This document shows positions 42,675 through 55,700 of a DNA stretch of 64,000 nt, one piece after another. The stretch's first letter is position 1; every line of letters starts with the position of its first letter. Below the pieces are notes generated by a model. It saw only the letters and a program-made list of their open reading frames with translations, was not told the DNA's origin and ran no database searches. Where the stretch lies: positions 51,288,333-51,352,332 of the forward strand of contig OX419756.1 in the NCBI GenBank assembly GCA_948567375.1, in the 5' to 3' direction. A program made the position numbers and the translations under genes. The stretch is from Lunularia cruciata (lineage: Eukaryota > Streptophyta > Marchantiopsida > Lunulariales > Lunulariaceae).

Positions 42675-43547
42675 TGCAGCAATCTGTCCCTGCTGATCTG
42701 GAAACAAAAAAGGATGAAGTTCCAATTATCAGGTACACAAACTCCAACCTTGAGGGCATTTTGGAGTGCACAACAATTCTGGGAATTAGTGTAGAAGTCC
42801 AATCCGCTGGAAATGTGTGTGATATGCCAATGTCAAAGTGACACAAGGCGCTACTTCCCTAAGCAATAGCACCTACCAGATACTCAGCGGGTCGGGGCCA
42901 AGCCAAGATGCGTTTCGGGATCGGATAAAGTACTCAAGTAATGAGTATTGCAATTGCTTTGGAGTTCGTAGGAGACACACTTATATCCCAAAACTAGTTC
43001 CCAAGCTTCTTCTTAATTGGACCTGCCTGATCTGGGACAATCCTGTGCTCTGAGTAAACAAAGACGGACTAATACTCGCGGCTTCTTTTACAATACATTT
43101 GGATAATGGAGCAAGCATTCGTGCAACTCGCGCAAACTGGTGAAGATGATGGTGCAGACTATGTAGTGCTATTCTCATGAGGTATTGGTCACATTTTGGT
43201 ATGAAAGGTCAAGTTTAAAGCAAAAAATTCTAGCTGACGACTCGTGCAGAGTAGAAAACTTTCTGGCCCTGAACATCGATGAATGTTTTTGACTGCATCT
43301 TGTACTTCTCACCCATTAAAAATCCCCACCTTTACCAGTGTTGCGACTGTTCATTTCATACCTGTAGATGCGTGGATCATCTTAAATTCAGTTTGAAGTT
43401 GCGATCAAGAATATTACACTCGACTCTGGGTGGTCGTGTACAAGGCTTGACAGATCACCTACAGGAGCCGGGAACTATGCTTGTACTAATCTGTATGCAA
43501 CACTTCCAGATTACCCGGATTGGTTGCATGGATATGATCCTCTGGAG

Positions 43548-43555
43548 TATAAATA
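43548..43555 (+). promoter_or_regulatory. TATA box of plus-strand peroxidase
   Basis: TATAAATA lies 296 bp upstream of the peroxidase ATG. A 5' UTR intron is plausible between CTG|GTAGGT near 43647 and CATGCAG|ATTAGC near 43820. The acceptor side is conserved in the minus copy (TTCCAG|ATCAGC). Confidence 0.55.
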
Positions 43556-43843
43556 CTTCTGCTCACAAGTATCAAGCAATCGCACAACTTACACCTTGAG
43601 TTCTCAATTCGACTCGCCAGCAGATCTTGCCTCGCTGAGCATCTGGTAGGTCCTGATAGTTATGAAACAGCACCTTTAGTCATTTTGTAACGAACCGTTA
43701 ATTACACACGTTTCCAGCAGCTTTGATTTCTATACTGCTTTCCGGAGCTTTTCGCGGATTCTCCCAGTTTTGCTTGACGTTTGACTACTCATATGTAATT
43801 CATGGGCTTTTACATGCAGATTAGCTGGAACACGATTGCTGCC

Positions 43844-45366
43844 ATGGCTTCCAACAGATCGTTGTTCTGCTTTAGCCTTGTGTTCCTCGCGGCACTTCAC
43901 CCCGCTCCAGCAGCTGCCAGTGTTGCTTCTTTCTCAGAAACTTTTTATAATTATTCTTGCCCGCAAGTAACAAACATAGTTTCTGAGGTGGCGGATCAAA
44001 TCCTGGCGACCGATAAGACTATGGCTGGAGCTTTCAATAGGTTGCAATTCCATGATTGTTGGGTTCGGGTAAGGCAACCTACATCTTCTCTCTAGAAAAC
44101 TGCGCAGAAAAGCTGAGCTTGATGTTTTGAATTCCACAAAGAGTATGGACCATGGTGTCCATGCACGAAGGATCTGGAATGGTGGCTAAAATATATTTCT
44201 TACTTAGTTCCCATCCAGATTAGCTATTATTCCCATGGTTAATTCTGGACACGAAACGTCAGTTTGTGTCTTACCCGCTAATTCTGCAACTGCATGGTTG
44301 CGATGGATCTATTCTACTCAACTCTACCGCTGGCATCCCAGCAGAAAACGAGGGATTCGGGAACTTCGAAGTTAGAGGAATTCCTGAAATCTATGTGATC
44401 AAGGACGCCGGTGAGGCGGTCTGTCCAGGTGTGGTGTCTTGCGCAGATATTGTTGCTCTTGCATCACATGAAGCTACTATCAAAGTAAATGCTAGGATCA
44501 ACTCTACCCAACTCTCTAGATGATTCAACTAGCAATCTTACACTTAAATCAGATCAATTTCATCATGGACTTGATTGTTCACATGTTTCGTGGACTGGTC
44601 TCTCAGGTGGGAGGTCCTAGCTGGCCAGTATACCTCGGCCGCAGGGACGGCAATATTTCTTTGGCTGATGACGCTAACACTAATCTCCCGTTCCCAGTGT
44701 CGAGTTTTGACTTACTGGTGGAGAACTTTGCCCGCAAAGGATTCGATGCGCGAGAGATGATTGTTCTTTCAGGTAAAACCAAGTAGAAAATATCGTACAC
44801 ATCTTACAGCACAACGATAAAGCTTAAAAAAATTCCTATCAAAATTAAAGTAAATCTCTGTGCCCATTCTGTTCAGCACTAGATACTGAAAATACCACCC
44901 AACATGTAGCCTGATGCTGATTCAGAGATCTGTGCGCATTCACTTCTCATTCTCAGGTGCTCACACCATCGGCCGAACCACTTGCAACGGTGTTGGTCTT
45001 CACATCTACAACTTCACCGGAAGCGACCATGTGAACGACACCGATCCCACTCTAGATGTTGAATTCGCCGACATGCTCAAGGAGCTCTGTCCCATTGGTA
45101 ACAGAAACAACACGTTGTTCCTTGACTCAACCTCCACCAGATTCGACCATCTCTACTACAAGAACGTGTTCTCAAACAAGGGTGTATTCATCACAGACTC
45201 TGCACTCATCACCAATTCCACAGGAAAGAACGTTGTTACTGAATTCTCGATCCGAGGATCCACCTAGTTCGAGGAATTCGCCGCTGCTACGGTGAAAATG
45301 AGCGATCTCGAACCGTTGACAGGTTCTGCTGGACGGATTAGGAATACATGTCAGTTCATCAACTAG
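43844..45366 (+). CDS. Class III peroxidase (secretory plant peroxidase), with premature stop
   Basis: Four exons are read: 43844-44068, 44296-44484, 44607-44772 and 44957-45366. They would give 329 residues, normal for the family. A hydrophobic signal peptide begins MASNRSLFCF. Conserved features are the distal catalytic site NRLQFHDCW (usually FHDCF), GCDGSILLNS, GVVSCADIVALASH, the proximal heme site GAHTIGRTTC and FDHLYYKNV. An in-frame TAG at 45265-45267 ends the protein 33 residues early, removing the last disulfide Cys (NTCQFIN, followed by the original stop at 45364). The acceptor of intron 1 reads CTGCAT|GG instead of CAG|GG, whereas the minus copy keeps CAG. It is probably a recent pseudogene, or a variant protein using another acceptor. 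Confidence 0.85.
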
Positions 45367-45399
45367 GACAGCCATCAACAACATTCTTTCAGCACGTCA

Positions 45400-47800
45400 C
45401 CAGTTCCATTGAGTTGTACATCTCGCATTGGGAGATTTCGGCACTCGACCTTACTTAAACTCTAAGGAGTGAGAGCTGACCTGACGGACATGAGGTTCAG
45501 TCACTAGTTCACAATTTGCTCATACTTACTACTTTTGGGTACAGTGTTTATCACTTTGGATACATACTGTACTGTTAAGCCACATTGGCGACATTCTATT
45601 ATTGCAAGGATCTACACAGAGTTATTCAGCTTTTCTCGCAAAGCAAGAATGCTTCTATATGAGAGAACATAGCTCAGATTTTCGGCCTACTCCAATGGTT
45701 TACAAGTGAGTTGTTTCTTCTCGTTTTGACATGTTTCTATTTTGAATGGTTTCAATAAATCACTCGGCTCTCTTGGTTTCTTTACTTGTCAAATACTAGT
45801 TGGTACGGTCTTAAAGGAGTAAAATCCTCTGGTGGAGTAGTCTTGGGATGATTAGTGTTGCTATTAATTCTTTGTAAGTATGCCCTTGTATTTTAGAAGA
45901 GATAAAATAAGAAAGAATAAGTAATAGAGATTACTTAATACAAAGGAAGAGAAGTGGAAAGTTTGATTTTTTTGTTATGTTTTTTATTTATTAAATATAT
46001 TTTACTTTCTATATTTTTTTATATTTTTTTATTTTATGATCATTATAAAAAAATTTATTATATATTATAAAGAATCATTAATATGTTATATAATAAATAA
46101 AATTATGCATTAAAATATACATATTCTTATATATAATCTTATGTATATCTCACGGTTCAAAATCAACTAATGTTGTAATGTTGAAAAAATTGTATGTAAG
46201 TGCTCAAGGTATTGCGGGTAATTATGGATATACATAGTTGATTTAATCTGGTTTTCTAGGGTGTAATGGGTAATCATGGTATTGTATATCTCATATAACA
46301 TCCATTGAATATCTAATTCGTTTACATTATAGTTTTGAGGATGAGAAAATGATGAATTCAAAATTAATGAAGGATGAATATTATTATCAATTTTAAAGAT
46401 TGGATCAGAATGCAATTATCCTAGAATAGTTTATGCAAATCTTGTAGTGTTATATTATTTTACTTTACATCTTTATTTTAAATCAAAGTCTGGATAAACT
46501 CCAAAACTTTTCGCTTGATTAACTAGTAACTATCATTTAGATTTCAGCTATTAACTGTTTTGCCCGGGGATTCAAATAGAAATGATAGTTCTGGTTTCTT
46601 CTAATTATTTTGTTCAAATAAGATATTGTTATATTAGTGCTTGGAGTAGAATTTATTACGATTTATTTGAAAAGACTATGAATATGGATAAAGATGAATT
46701 GGGATGTTGTCATAGAAGATAGAAATGAAGGAGGGGAGAGAGGTTTAGATATTCATTACGTAGGAGGAACTTTATTCCAGTACTTCATTTGTAATTTAGG
46801 ATATCTCTAGGTTTGTAGAGGAAATGTATTTTAAAATTCTCGTAAAAGGAGTTATTGTACAATCCAAATTTATTTCTATAGAAGAATAGTGCACAAAGCT
46901 TTTACTTTGTATTGATTGTATAGAGGGTCTGTGCATGAAAAATTCATACAAATTCTCAAAAAAATAGTGAGTGCTATGAAAGAAAGCAGATCTTATCTGT
47001 AATGTTCTCACTTTCAAATGTTTCATCATGAAAGTAAAACAATTATTGTAAATCAAGTGCTCACATGGTTCTCTGCCGTTAGTGTTTTATTTTGCTATTC
47101 TAGTTTACTGTTACTTGATGTTATTATCAATCAAGTGCTTGTTGGGTCTCCATTCACTACTGGTTTATTTTCTTTTCATACAATATAAGGTACTTTAGTC
47201 AGAAGGAGAGACTAAAAATTATAATATTAATATTCTTAAATCATATATATTTCTTAAATTTGAGAAGAAACTTAGAAAATAAGTTTTGTATTGTTTGCAA
47301 ATTTTAAATCTATTGACATCAGAGGAGATCATGTCAATAAACTGGAGGGTCTTTTGCGAAGAATATGAATGGAGAATGGAAAAGCTTCTCTCAATCATTT
47401 GTAATATTTTAACTAGAGAAACAGCCACTCCAAAATAGTTTTCTAGAAACATCAAAAGAACAAAATTCTATGTACATCCTACAGGCATAAAAGCGTTTTC
47501 CTTCTTAAGCGAGTTCTTCTAGATTTTATATTATTTTTTAATAAGTGAATTGATTTTCTATAGTAAAATAAATCACTCTGCGTGCAAAAACACTATGTAT
47601 ATTCCATAGACATAAAAGCATTCTTCTTCTTAAGTTGGTCCTTCTAGATTTTATCTTTTTAAAAATGAATGAAATAAGAAATAATTCTCAATATCAAAAC
47701 AAATCACTCCTTGTTTAGTCAGTTCCTCTCAAGGCTGGGTCCTATGAAAAATTCTGGACTTACAAAATAGTTGATCGAGTCCTTGATTGCATTATCAGAC
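45400..47800. other. AT-rich intergenic spacer
   Basis: No gene seen. The peroxidase 3' flank is followed by very AT-rich DNA (46000-47700) with short ORFs only. A diverged direct repeat of about 70 bp is present: AAAATTCTATGTACATCC...CATAAAAGCGTTTTCCTTCT (about 47462) against AACACTATGTATATTCCATAG...CATAAAAGCATTCTTCTTCT (about 47589). Confidence 0.5.
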
Positions 47801-47819
47801 AAAACTCTAGCTCTCTTGT

Positions 47820-47970
47820 CGTATCCTCCAACAGAAGTTAAGTTTCTTATTCGTATATATCCATCCATGAGACCATTTGTGTAAAAATCTCTAGCCTTCT
47901 ATTACTTAAGAACTCTCCTGTACTGTCCTCTACCAGAAGTTTCTTATTCGTACATATCACCAGCCATGAG
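47820..47970. repeat. Direct repeat pair (~55 bp, spaced ~100 bp)
   Basis: TATCCTCCAACAGAAGTTAAGTTTCTTATTCGTA (from 47822) and TGTCCTCTACCAGAAGTTTCTTATTCGTA (from 47924) are both followed by an ATATATCCA/ACATATCACCA block and CATGAG. They lie just upstream of a second repeat array. Confidence 0.65.
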
Positions 47971-48049
47971 CCCAGTTATGTGTATAAGCCATATGCCGTC
48001 AGTACTGTGCCTGCCATATTCTGCCAGTATGTCAGTATTATGTCGGTAT

Positions 48050-48306
48050 TTGGCTAACAAGAGCTTAATGGTGGTGTCCTCCATCATCCTCCGAGAGAGG
48101 AAACGGGTACATTGACCTGCCCGGCAGTATTTGGTTGACAAGAGCTTAGAGATGGTGTCTCCCATCATACCCCGAGAGATGAAGCTGATACATTGGCAAA
48201 GGCCTGCCCGTAAATACTAAGGACATCAGTAATTGGTTGACAAGAGCTTAGAAATGGTGTCCTCTCTCATCCTCGGAGAGAGGAAGTCGGTACATTGGCA
48301 AAGACC
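48050..48306. repeat. Three diverged tandem repeats (~70-75 bp each)
   Basis: Units lie at 48050-48118, 48131-48205 and 48233-48306. Each reads TTGG(T/C)T(G/A)ACAAGAGCTTA, then ATGGTGTC-type sequence, CATCATCC, CGAGAGAGGAA and GTACATTGGCAAAG. Spacers differ. No coding potential is evident. Confidence 0.8.
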
Positions 48307-48309
48307 GAC

Positions 48310-49796
48310 TCTTTTATTGCTGAACTTGCTTACTAACCATTACCAAAATGAATTTTAAGAGCTTGACTAGCTTCCTTCGAGTACAACAATCCATTTAGTA
48401 AATTTTCTGAGTACTAACCTTACCAAGATGAATCCTTCTCTATGGTGAGAACTTGATCAGTCTCCTCACTTCACCGTAGCACTTAAACAAATGAGTATCT
48501 GCTTGGCAATAACTCGGCAGTTGTATGCTCTATCCTCCAAAGAAAGAACATAGCTGACAAGGAGGGTTGTTTCAATCCAACAATGAAAGGAGGGTTGTTT
48601 CATAGCATAATACCACTTCCTGAGACAGCCGTCACTAAAATTGGAAACGTTTCAACTTGCCATCTTAAGGCTCTAACTCTAACCCTGGTCGGCATAGCCA
48701 CTACCCCAAGACCATCAGGTAACATAAACACCGCATTTGGCAACTAGCATGATCTCTAGTAAAAGGAACCTAGACTGCAAGGTCGACAAGTATCTAGGAA
48801 GGAACAAGCTTATCTTGATTTTGCAAAAAGTGCTGGCTACAGCACTAGCCACCTGAGTGCACTTCTTCACTGGAGTCCTTGATAGGGAGGACCCACAATG
48901 ATCACGGCCAGAAAGTATGGTATATTGATTTCGCATAAGGTTGGAGAACTTGGAAGCCCAGAAGACGGAATTCTCGCAGGTGTACTCGAACTGTGGTTAA
49001 ATGTCGAATTCCGGAATATATAGGAAAATCTGGGATATTGGATAATTAACTGGACAAGCTGCGCATTGACCTGCGCTTAAAAACGTACGTTCTTACTAGT
49101 GGTGGCGGTTTCAAGGTTTGACCGTCCATGACCCGTAATCACTCAATCTGCAACGACTAAGGAACACCTACATATGATTGCATAGTGACGATTGCATAAT
49201 GATTTCTCAATTCTTTGAATGAATATATTACAAGGAATGGCTACTGCGCTAGGAGAACGGAATCTGATTAAATACCTGGCTGCCATCATTAATGTACTGA
49301 TAACTCGTTGTAACACTTGAAAACTTGGGACAATCGAGAAGGGCACAGATAGGCACAATGGTGGCCATCCATGGTTACATCTTGTACGGACTTCGTATAT
49401 TTGAGTTTTGAACTCACGGATTTCTTCTACAAACTCTTCGAAGTGCCAAAGCCATTAACGACATGGCAAGCTCCAGCAACTTGAACGAAATCAATGAGTG
49501 CTCAAGTAGATTGAGGAGAACCAGTAGTCTGGAGAAAAAAACTGTCAAAACTTCTGTCAAGTAGGAAAGAATGTCAAAATGGTCAATCTGGCGCAGACAG
49601 GGGAAGCAGACCACACGTTATCTAAAGCTCTTAAGACAGCACAATTACATTGACTGACTCCAGCTCTGATTTGTATTATTGGCAAGACATGCGTGTGGAA
49701 TCTGGAGCAATTGAACGCTTCATCTTCCACCTTAACCAACAGTGCAAAAACTACTGGACATTGCTGCGCAACCCGTAGGCCTACCTAAAAGTCAAA
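48310..49796. other. Spacer and probable 3' flank of the katanin gene
   Basis: No gene seen. It holds a short duplication, GGAGGGTTGTTTCA, at 48561 and 48590. The part near 49400-49796 is probably the 3' UTR and downstream region of the minus-strand katanin gene. I could not assign a poly(A) site. Confidence 0.4.
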
Positions 49797-52700
49797 TCAG
49801 ATTTCCTTCAGAGCCATGCTCAGCTCCTGAGCGGCATTTGCTATCTCCCCACCTTTCCTGCTAGGGACAATGATGGACGGGTATGATTGCATGTCCAGAT
49901 CCAATTGTTCACATCAACCGCGTTAACAAAATTCTAGATATGTAGGAATCGTGATATTCTCTCTCGCATGATCACACAACCATCTCGATAACTCAAACAA
50001 CGAAGAGGATATAACAACAATATACACACCTCATTAGGGGTGTTAAGCTGCGGTTGATCAGCTGCAGCTCACGATGGCAAACCTTGCAACGTTCGTACCT
50101 GTGACAGCACAGATCTAGAGCCCTCAGTACTAACTTGTGTGAAGTCGCATTCCGGTGAAAGGGAATCAGAAGTGGGATTAACGGAGGAGTTGACTACACG
50201 TATATTGGAAAATCAGGGAACGAGGTGACACGTCAATCTTTATGAGCTTCTCAAACATTGCGACCAAACAAGTGGCAATCAAGACCCTCAACCCCGGCCC
50301 GCTATTGTATACATGAAAAAACAGAAGAGAGGCCGATAATCTAATTGCCTTGAAAAGGACAAATATCATGTCATTTACCTCTGCTCTGCTTGCAAATCAA
50401 CACCAAGAGATCCAGGGGAGACGGATATTGTGGCATGTATTATCTGGCCAAAGGTTTTAACGAGCTTGGAGATCAAAGCCATCGCAGTTAGATTATGCCT
50501 GCAGAGTGAAAATTCCCGTGATGTGTATTAGTTTCAGAGAAGTTACAGATACTATAGACCAGGAACCGGTGCAAGAAGTTACTATGATACTTTCGTAGGA
50601 ATTGGAAACATCGTCCATGAGTTTCTCAAAACAATGAGCTACATAGATCTAGCTTTTCAAGCGCAATCGAAGGGCTTTCAGACATGAAGAAAAACCTGTC
50701 ATTATTACTGCAGAGCAAACCATTCAACGGCGCCAGAAGCAATCCAGACACCTCTAATGATAAAACATTACTTCTTTCCATCACTACAGACAGAACGTCC
50801 ACCAATACCTGCAGCAGACGTAGTTAGCAATTTGAGTCAAATTCTTAAACATTCAAAGTTAGCCCAACCTCACTCGCCTCATTTACCCCGAACTTTGTTT
50901 TTATCACGAGAAAATTTAACGTTGAAGCATATAAGTAGAGGGTAGAAAACTCTGATCAAAATACAAAAGAGATGGGCATTGTTTACCCACTGAACCAAGT
51001 AGAGTTAAACTTACCGAGGGGTCATTAAGTTTTGCAATCGCCTCCATCGCACCCTTCACGTCGTTCTTGACCCAAAACCGTCGTACCACCTTCAGATGTA
51101 CACATAAATCACAAAGCCAGCAACGGCAAATGACGTCAATTATCGAGTTCACAAGTTCAAAGGTTGCAGACATAAAATTTTCAAGACTGCGAAAGTAAAC
51201 AAGAAAGAAAAGGCCTTACTATATTCAGGAACCTTAGTGGGAAGAATGTAGAGGGGAATTAGAAGGGAGAAGATCATACACGTAACCTATCCTAATCATA
51301 GAATTAAACAATACTTCAATGTCACAAAACTAAATAGAACAAAGGGCCTGTACCTGCATATTGGTCAAACGTGATTGCATGATGCTTGCCATTGTGTGGT
51401 GCTGTTGCATCAGCTTATCAATCAGTTCTTCATCTGGAAATTGTGACGATCCACTTGGCTCCGAGCTCATATGACCTCTCTGCACTTACAGGAGTATACA
51501 ACATATGAATAAGTTTACCACAATAATCAAAGGAAGAAATGCCGCAATCAAATCAGGTGAAAGCGGCATACAGCTCGAAGGAACACAACGTGCTCTTGGT
51601 TTAGGTCTGACAGATGATAAGGACCGAAGGTGTAAACCAAGAAGCATAGTTACATACTCGGTGCTGCAAGAAATATCCGGAAGGAGATGAACCTTTACAC
51701 AATATCACCAAGAATATGAACGAAAAGTATCTGCTCTGATTAAACATACCGGAATGTAAGAATTGATATCCAACCCGAAGGGTTTAACTCCTCCGTTAGT
51801 CGTGTGTGTGGGCATAGGCATCACCTCAGGCCTTTCCCTCCGCTCCCAATTAGCAATCAACCCTCTCGCTTTAGGGGCTTCATGGCGGCCTACACAAAGT
51901 ACGCACAGGTGACAGTGCCTCAAGGCCCATTGCAGGTAAGGATCGAGCAGGTGAATGTGCAATATCTTCAAACGTTCCGACCGCTAACTTTGGGCAACGT
52001 TTCACTCTAGAGCGTGTCAATCTTCACCCAAAAATAAGAATTGGTTTCCGGGCATGGTATTAACCAAATCCAACCAAGACGCATTTGATCTAGAGCGAGT
52101 CAAAACCATTAATCTGCAAACTCTCCCCTCCATTCTACAACAAACAAAATTATCAAAATCAAAACACTTCTTAGTGTCACCCACTGTTAACGGACATTTT
52201 GAAGTGAACTCGAAAGTGCGCCACCTGAAACAACTTCTCTCAGAATTCATACCTGTGGTAGATGCCTCCATGGAGGTGGAGTACCTGGTAGCTTGAGGCA
52301 TGCCACCATCACCTGAATTCAACCTCTTCTAAGTTAAACACAACTAAGCATCAAGAGACAAGTTGAGTTTCTCATTGTTGTCCACAAGCAAGCAGTTAGT
52401 GCGAAGTACTGTACGACTGCATGATCCTAATTCAGTATCGAGATTATCAAAAGCTCTAGCATCAGCCATCCATCACAAAGTGACGAAGAAACAGAACGCA
52501 CGAGCTAATGCCCTCGTATTTCACGTGCGTTTTCAGATGGGTAATCTTATGGCATATGCTTTCTATCGACAAAATTTTCAACCAATCAGCCTCCACATTT
52601 ACAAGCTTAAAACACCCATGAGCTTACCCAATACAAACATGAAAGACAAACATTCCTGGTACAGAGGCAATTCTGGGAGTTTATTTGGATTATACTTGAT

Positions 52701-55700
52701 ACGAAGGGTAAAGCAATCAGCAAGTTCCAGCAACGCTATACAGTCAGGGTAGCTTTAAAGATGCAGACGTTTTCTTCCCTTCACCCTTCTCTGCTTGTTC
52801 AATTAAAAGAAGGCAGGGTTTAGTGCTTGAAAAGTAAGAAACAGACCTGATTGACTTGCAGGGAACCCTTTGTGCAGGACTTCAATTTTAGGAAGTCCGA
52901 AGGAACCGCTACGCTTGAATTTTCTTGCATCATGCCATGGTGGAGGAGGATCGTCGCCATCATCTACTCCCCTCCCTGATGCAGCGGGAGGATTGCCGTT
53001 GTGAACACCCCTATCGCCATTCACCACCCCCTTAATTGTAAAGGAGGTTGTAAGAGAATCTGGAGAAGAACTTAGGTCCGTCTTCGCAGATTCTATCCTC
53101 ATGGCATCAGCACCGGCGTCTCCTCTCAACCCTTCCAAGTTTCTCTGGTCAGGTTTTCCGGCTAGTGAAGCCAAACCACCTGACGATCGAGAGGCAGCTG
53201 ATTCTTCAGACCGAGTTCCGGATGTCTGAGGCTGAGGATCCACTTCCGGAGCCGATCTAGTGCTTGAAGTTTCTCTCAGATCCGTCCTACTTGAGGATCG
53301 AACAACGTTTCCCGGATGCGACCTTGAACTAGTACTTCTCCGAGGAGTCATAGATGATGTAGAAGCAAGAGATGGCACAGGAGCGCTACTTCTACTTGAT
53401 AACGGGGTACTGGTTCGAGAAGGTGTGCTCAAAACACTATCTGCAGCTGGCATAAATTTGCATGGGTTAGCATATAAAAAATTACAGGACCATTTTGCGT
53501 ATTGTCGCTGGTAATAGCAGATAACAGAATATATCAAGACAAGCACCCATAACAACTTCCATCACTCCACCCACTAGTCTGGGACGACACAACAATAGTG
53601 AGCCATCTGATTCGGCATTCTACCTGTGGTCAAATGCCTCAGGCCAGCCAGTTATCACATGGGCCAATGTTTGAAAGTATGTAAACATACAGCTGGAAGC
53701 GAGAAGCCTAAAGTTACTCGTAAACACTTACACATCACAAGACGTACTTACCCCTAGAGGTAGCCAGAGTAACCTCTTTCATTGTAGAAATAGCAGACTC
53801 TAGCATGTCTGGGAGCGCAGTTCTCATTCCACTCCGATTGGTGTTCCCAGTGGACGCATGCTGACTGGTGTGATGTCCATTCGAGCTGGGTGTATTCTGA
53901 TGAGCGTGATGTCCATTCGTGGTTGACGCATGCTGACTTGAGTGATGTCCATTGGAGACAACCCTGTTGCCAACATTACTTCCACCTGTTCGCGGTTCGC
54001 GTTGAAATGGCGAAACGCGCTGGTAAACAATAAACAGCAAAGAGATAAGGTTGGTTCTCTCCGTAGCATAGCAAAGCGAAAAAATAAGTAAACCTACAGA
54101 AAGCTATTTCCTGGACAGTTGCTGCGCGATTTGGACAATACAAACTAACCCGGACAAGCTTGCAAGCATGAGAGCATAATTGCAAGGGGAGCAACTTACA
54201 CTCAAGTCCACGACCCAGATGCTGACACAGCTTTGCTGGATGGAACAACCGAGAAGTTTTCCTTCGTCCACGATTAAGTCAGCTAGCTTTGACCATCCAA
54301 CATCCACAACATCGTGGCATTTCAATGGTTCCCAAGAATGTACCTGGTCACGTGAAAAAGAGGGTAGGTATTTACATTTTTTTGCTTTTTTTTTCTTTTT
54401 TTTCAAGTCGATACAAGAACGAACTCGTATCGACTGTAGGCACGAGCGGTATGATACGAAGCAATGATCAGAACCAGAACTAAACACTTGCATTAAAACC
54501 AATGTAATATGTGAACAGAGGGTATATTGCAAGATCGCGAAGAGTGATAAGAGATTGTGAAAATCATGAGATTAATGATAGCAACCACGTCATCCTAATG
54601 AAGCGCAGAATTCAACTTCAAACGGAACTCAAGGGCATCAGCTGTACTAGTTAACCTCAGCTGCTCATCTCACCTTCAGACTATCTTGCGTTCCGCAGAG
54701 AAGAGTTCTCCCGTCCGGATTGAAAATCATTGATCTCACTCCAGTTGCCTGCGCCATTCAAGGCAGCTCAGAGAGTCATAGGTGAGAGTGTGATAGAAGA
54801 CTCTCGACTTCAATAAATATCGAGAACGGTTTGATTTCGACTGAAAAAGTTTAAATTACCCTCTTGAAAGTCCACTGAGATCCCGTTGTTTAACGTCCAA
54901 GGGACGACTACATGAAGTAGGAGAGGACGTTCATACCTCAGGTCCAGTGGAGCCGATAAGCTCAAAAGTTTCAAGATCCCATAGTTTGATTGTTCTATCA
55001 GCAGATCCTGGAAAAACCGTAGCAATATCGATTGCGTGAGGAGATCCATATATCTGATGATGCAGCTAGGATGTACGATGCCCACTGTCAACAGGTTAAA
55101 AAATCCCGCTTTAACCTGGTTTCAATACACCTTTCAGGGTCTCACTCACAATATTGCTATAGTGGTAACCACATAGGTACCCTGTATCAGGAAAAGAAAA
55201 TGTGGATTCCATGGTATTGACTGTGAGCTTTCCTTTGATCTACGTTCATGTGGAACAAGCAGGGAGGGCTGGTCATCCAGACGAGTACAATATTGCATGT
55301 GTGGTAGAGTTATAACCTGAAGCAAGGAGAAACTCATGTGGATGAAAATCAAGAGTTTGAATCTGCCCATCGTGGAACCTAAAATCATGCATGAGCCTGC
55401 CAGCAGTGAGATCCCAGAGCTGCGACACGGCAAAAACAATTATATGAGCAAACTGACTGCACCACAAACCCCACTTTGTGAAGATCATCTGAAGCATCAC
55501 TTGCCGCGGAAAAATTCCTGAGCCAGCGTCAGTCTTGGCAAAATCACTTTGGAACCGTTTCCAAACGATTTTTCAGCTCACAGAAAGAAAGCTTCGTCAA
55601 AACGATTACATCTGTGCACTCACTTTGACCGCGTTGTCCTCACCGCCAGAGACCACCCATTTACCATCAGGACTAAACTTGATGGTGTTAATGCCGCGGG

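Noticed and set aside
49400-49614. Minus-strand ORFs 49614-49414 and 49739-49557 as extra katanin exons
   Set aside because: The katanin frame ends with TGA at 49797-49799 after ALKEI, matching the family C terminus.
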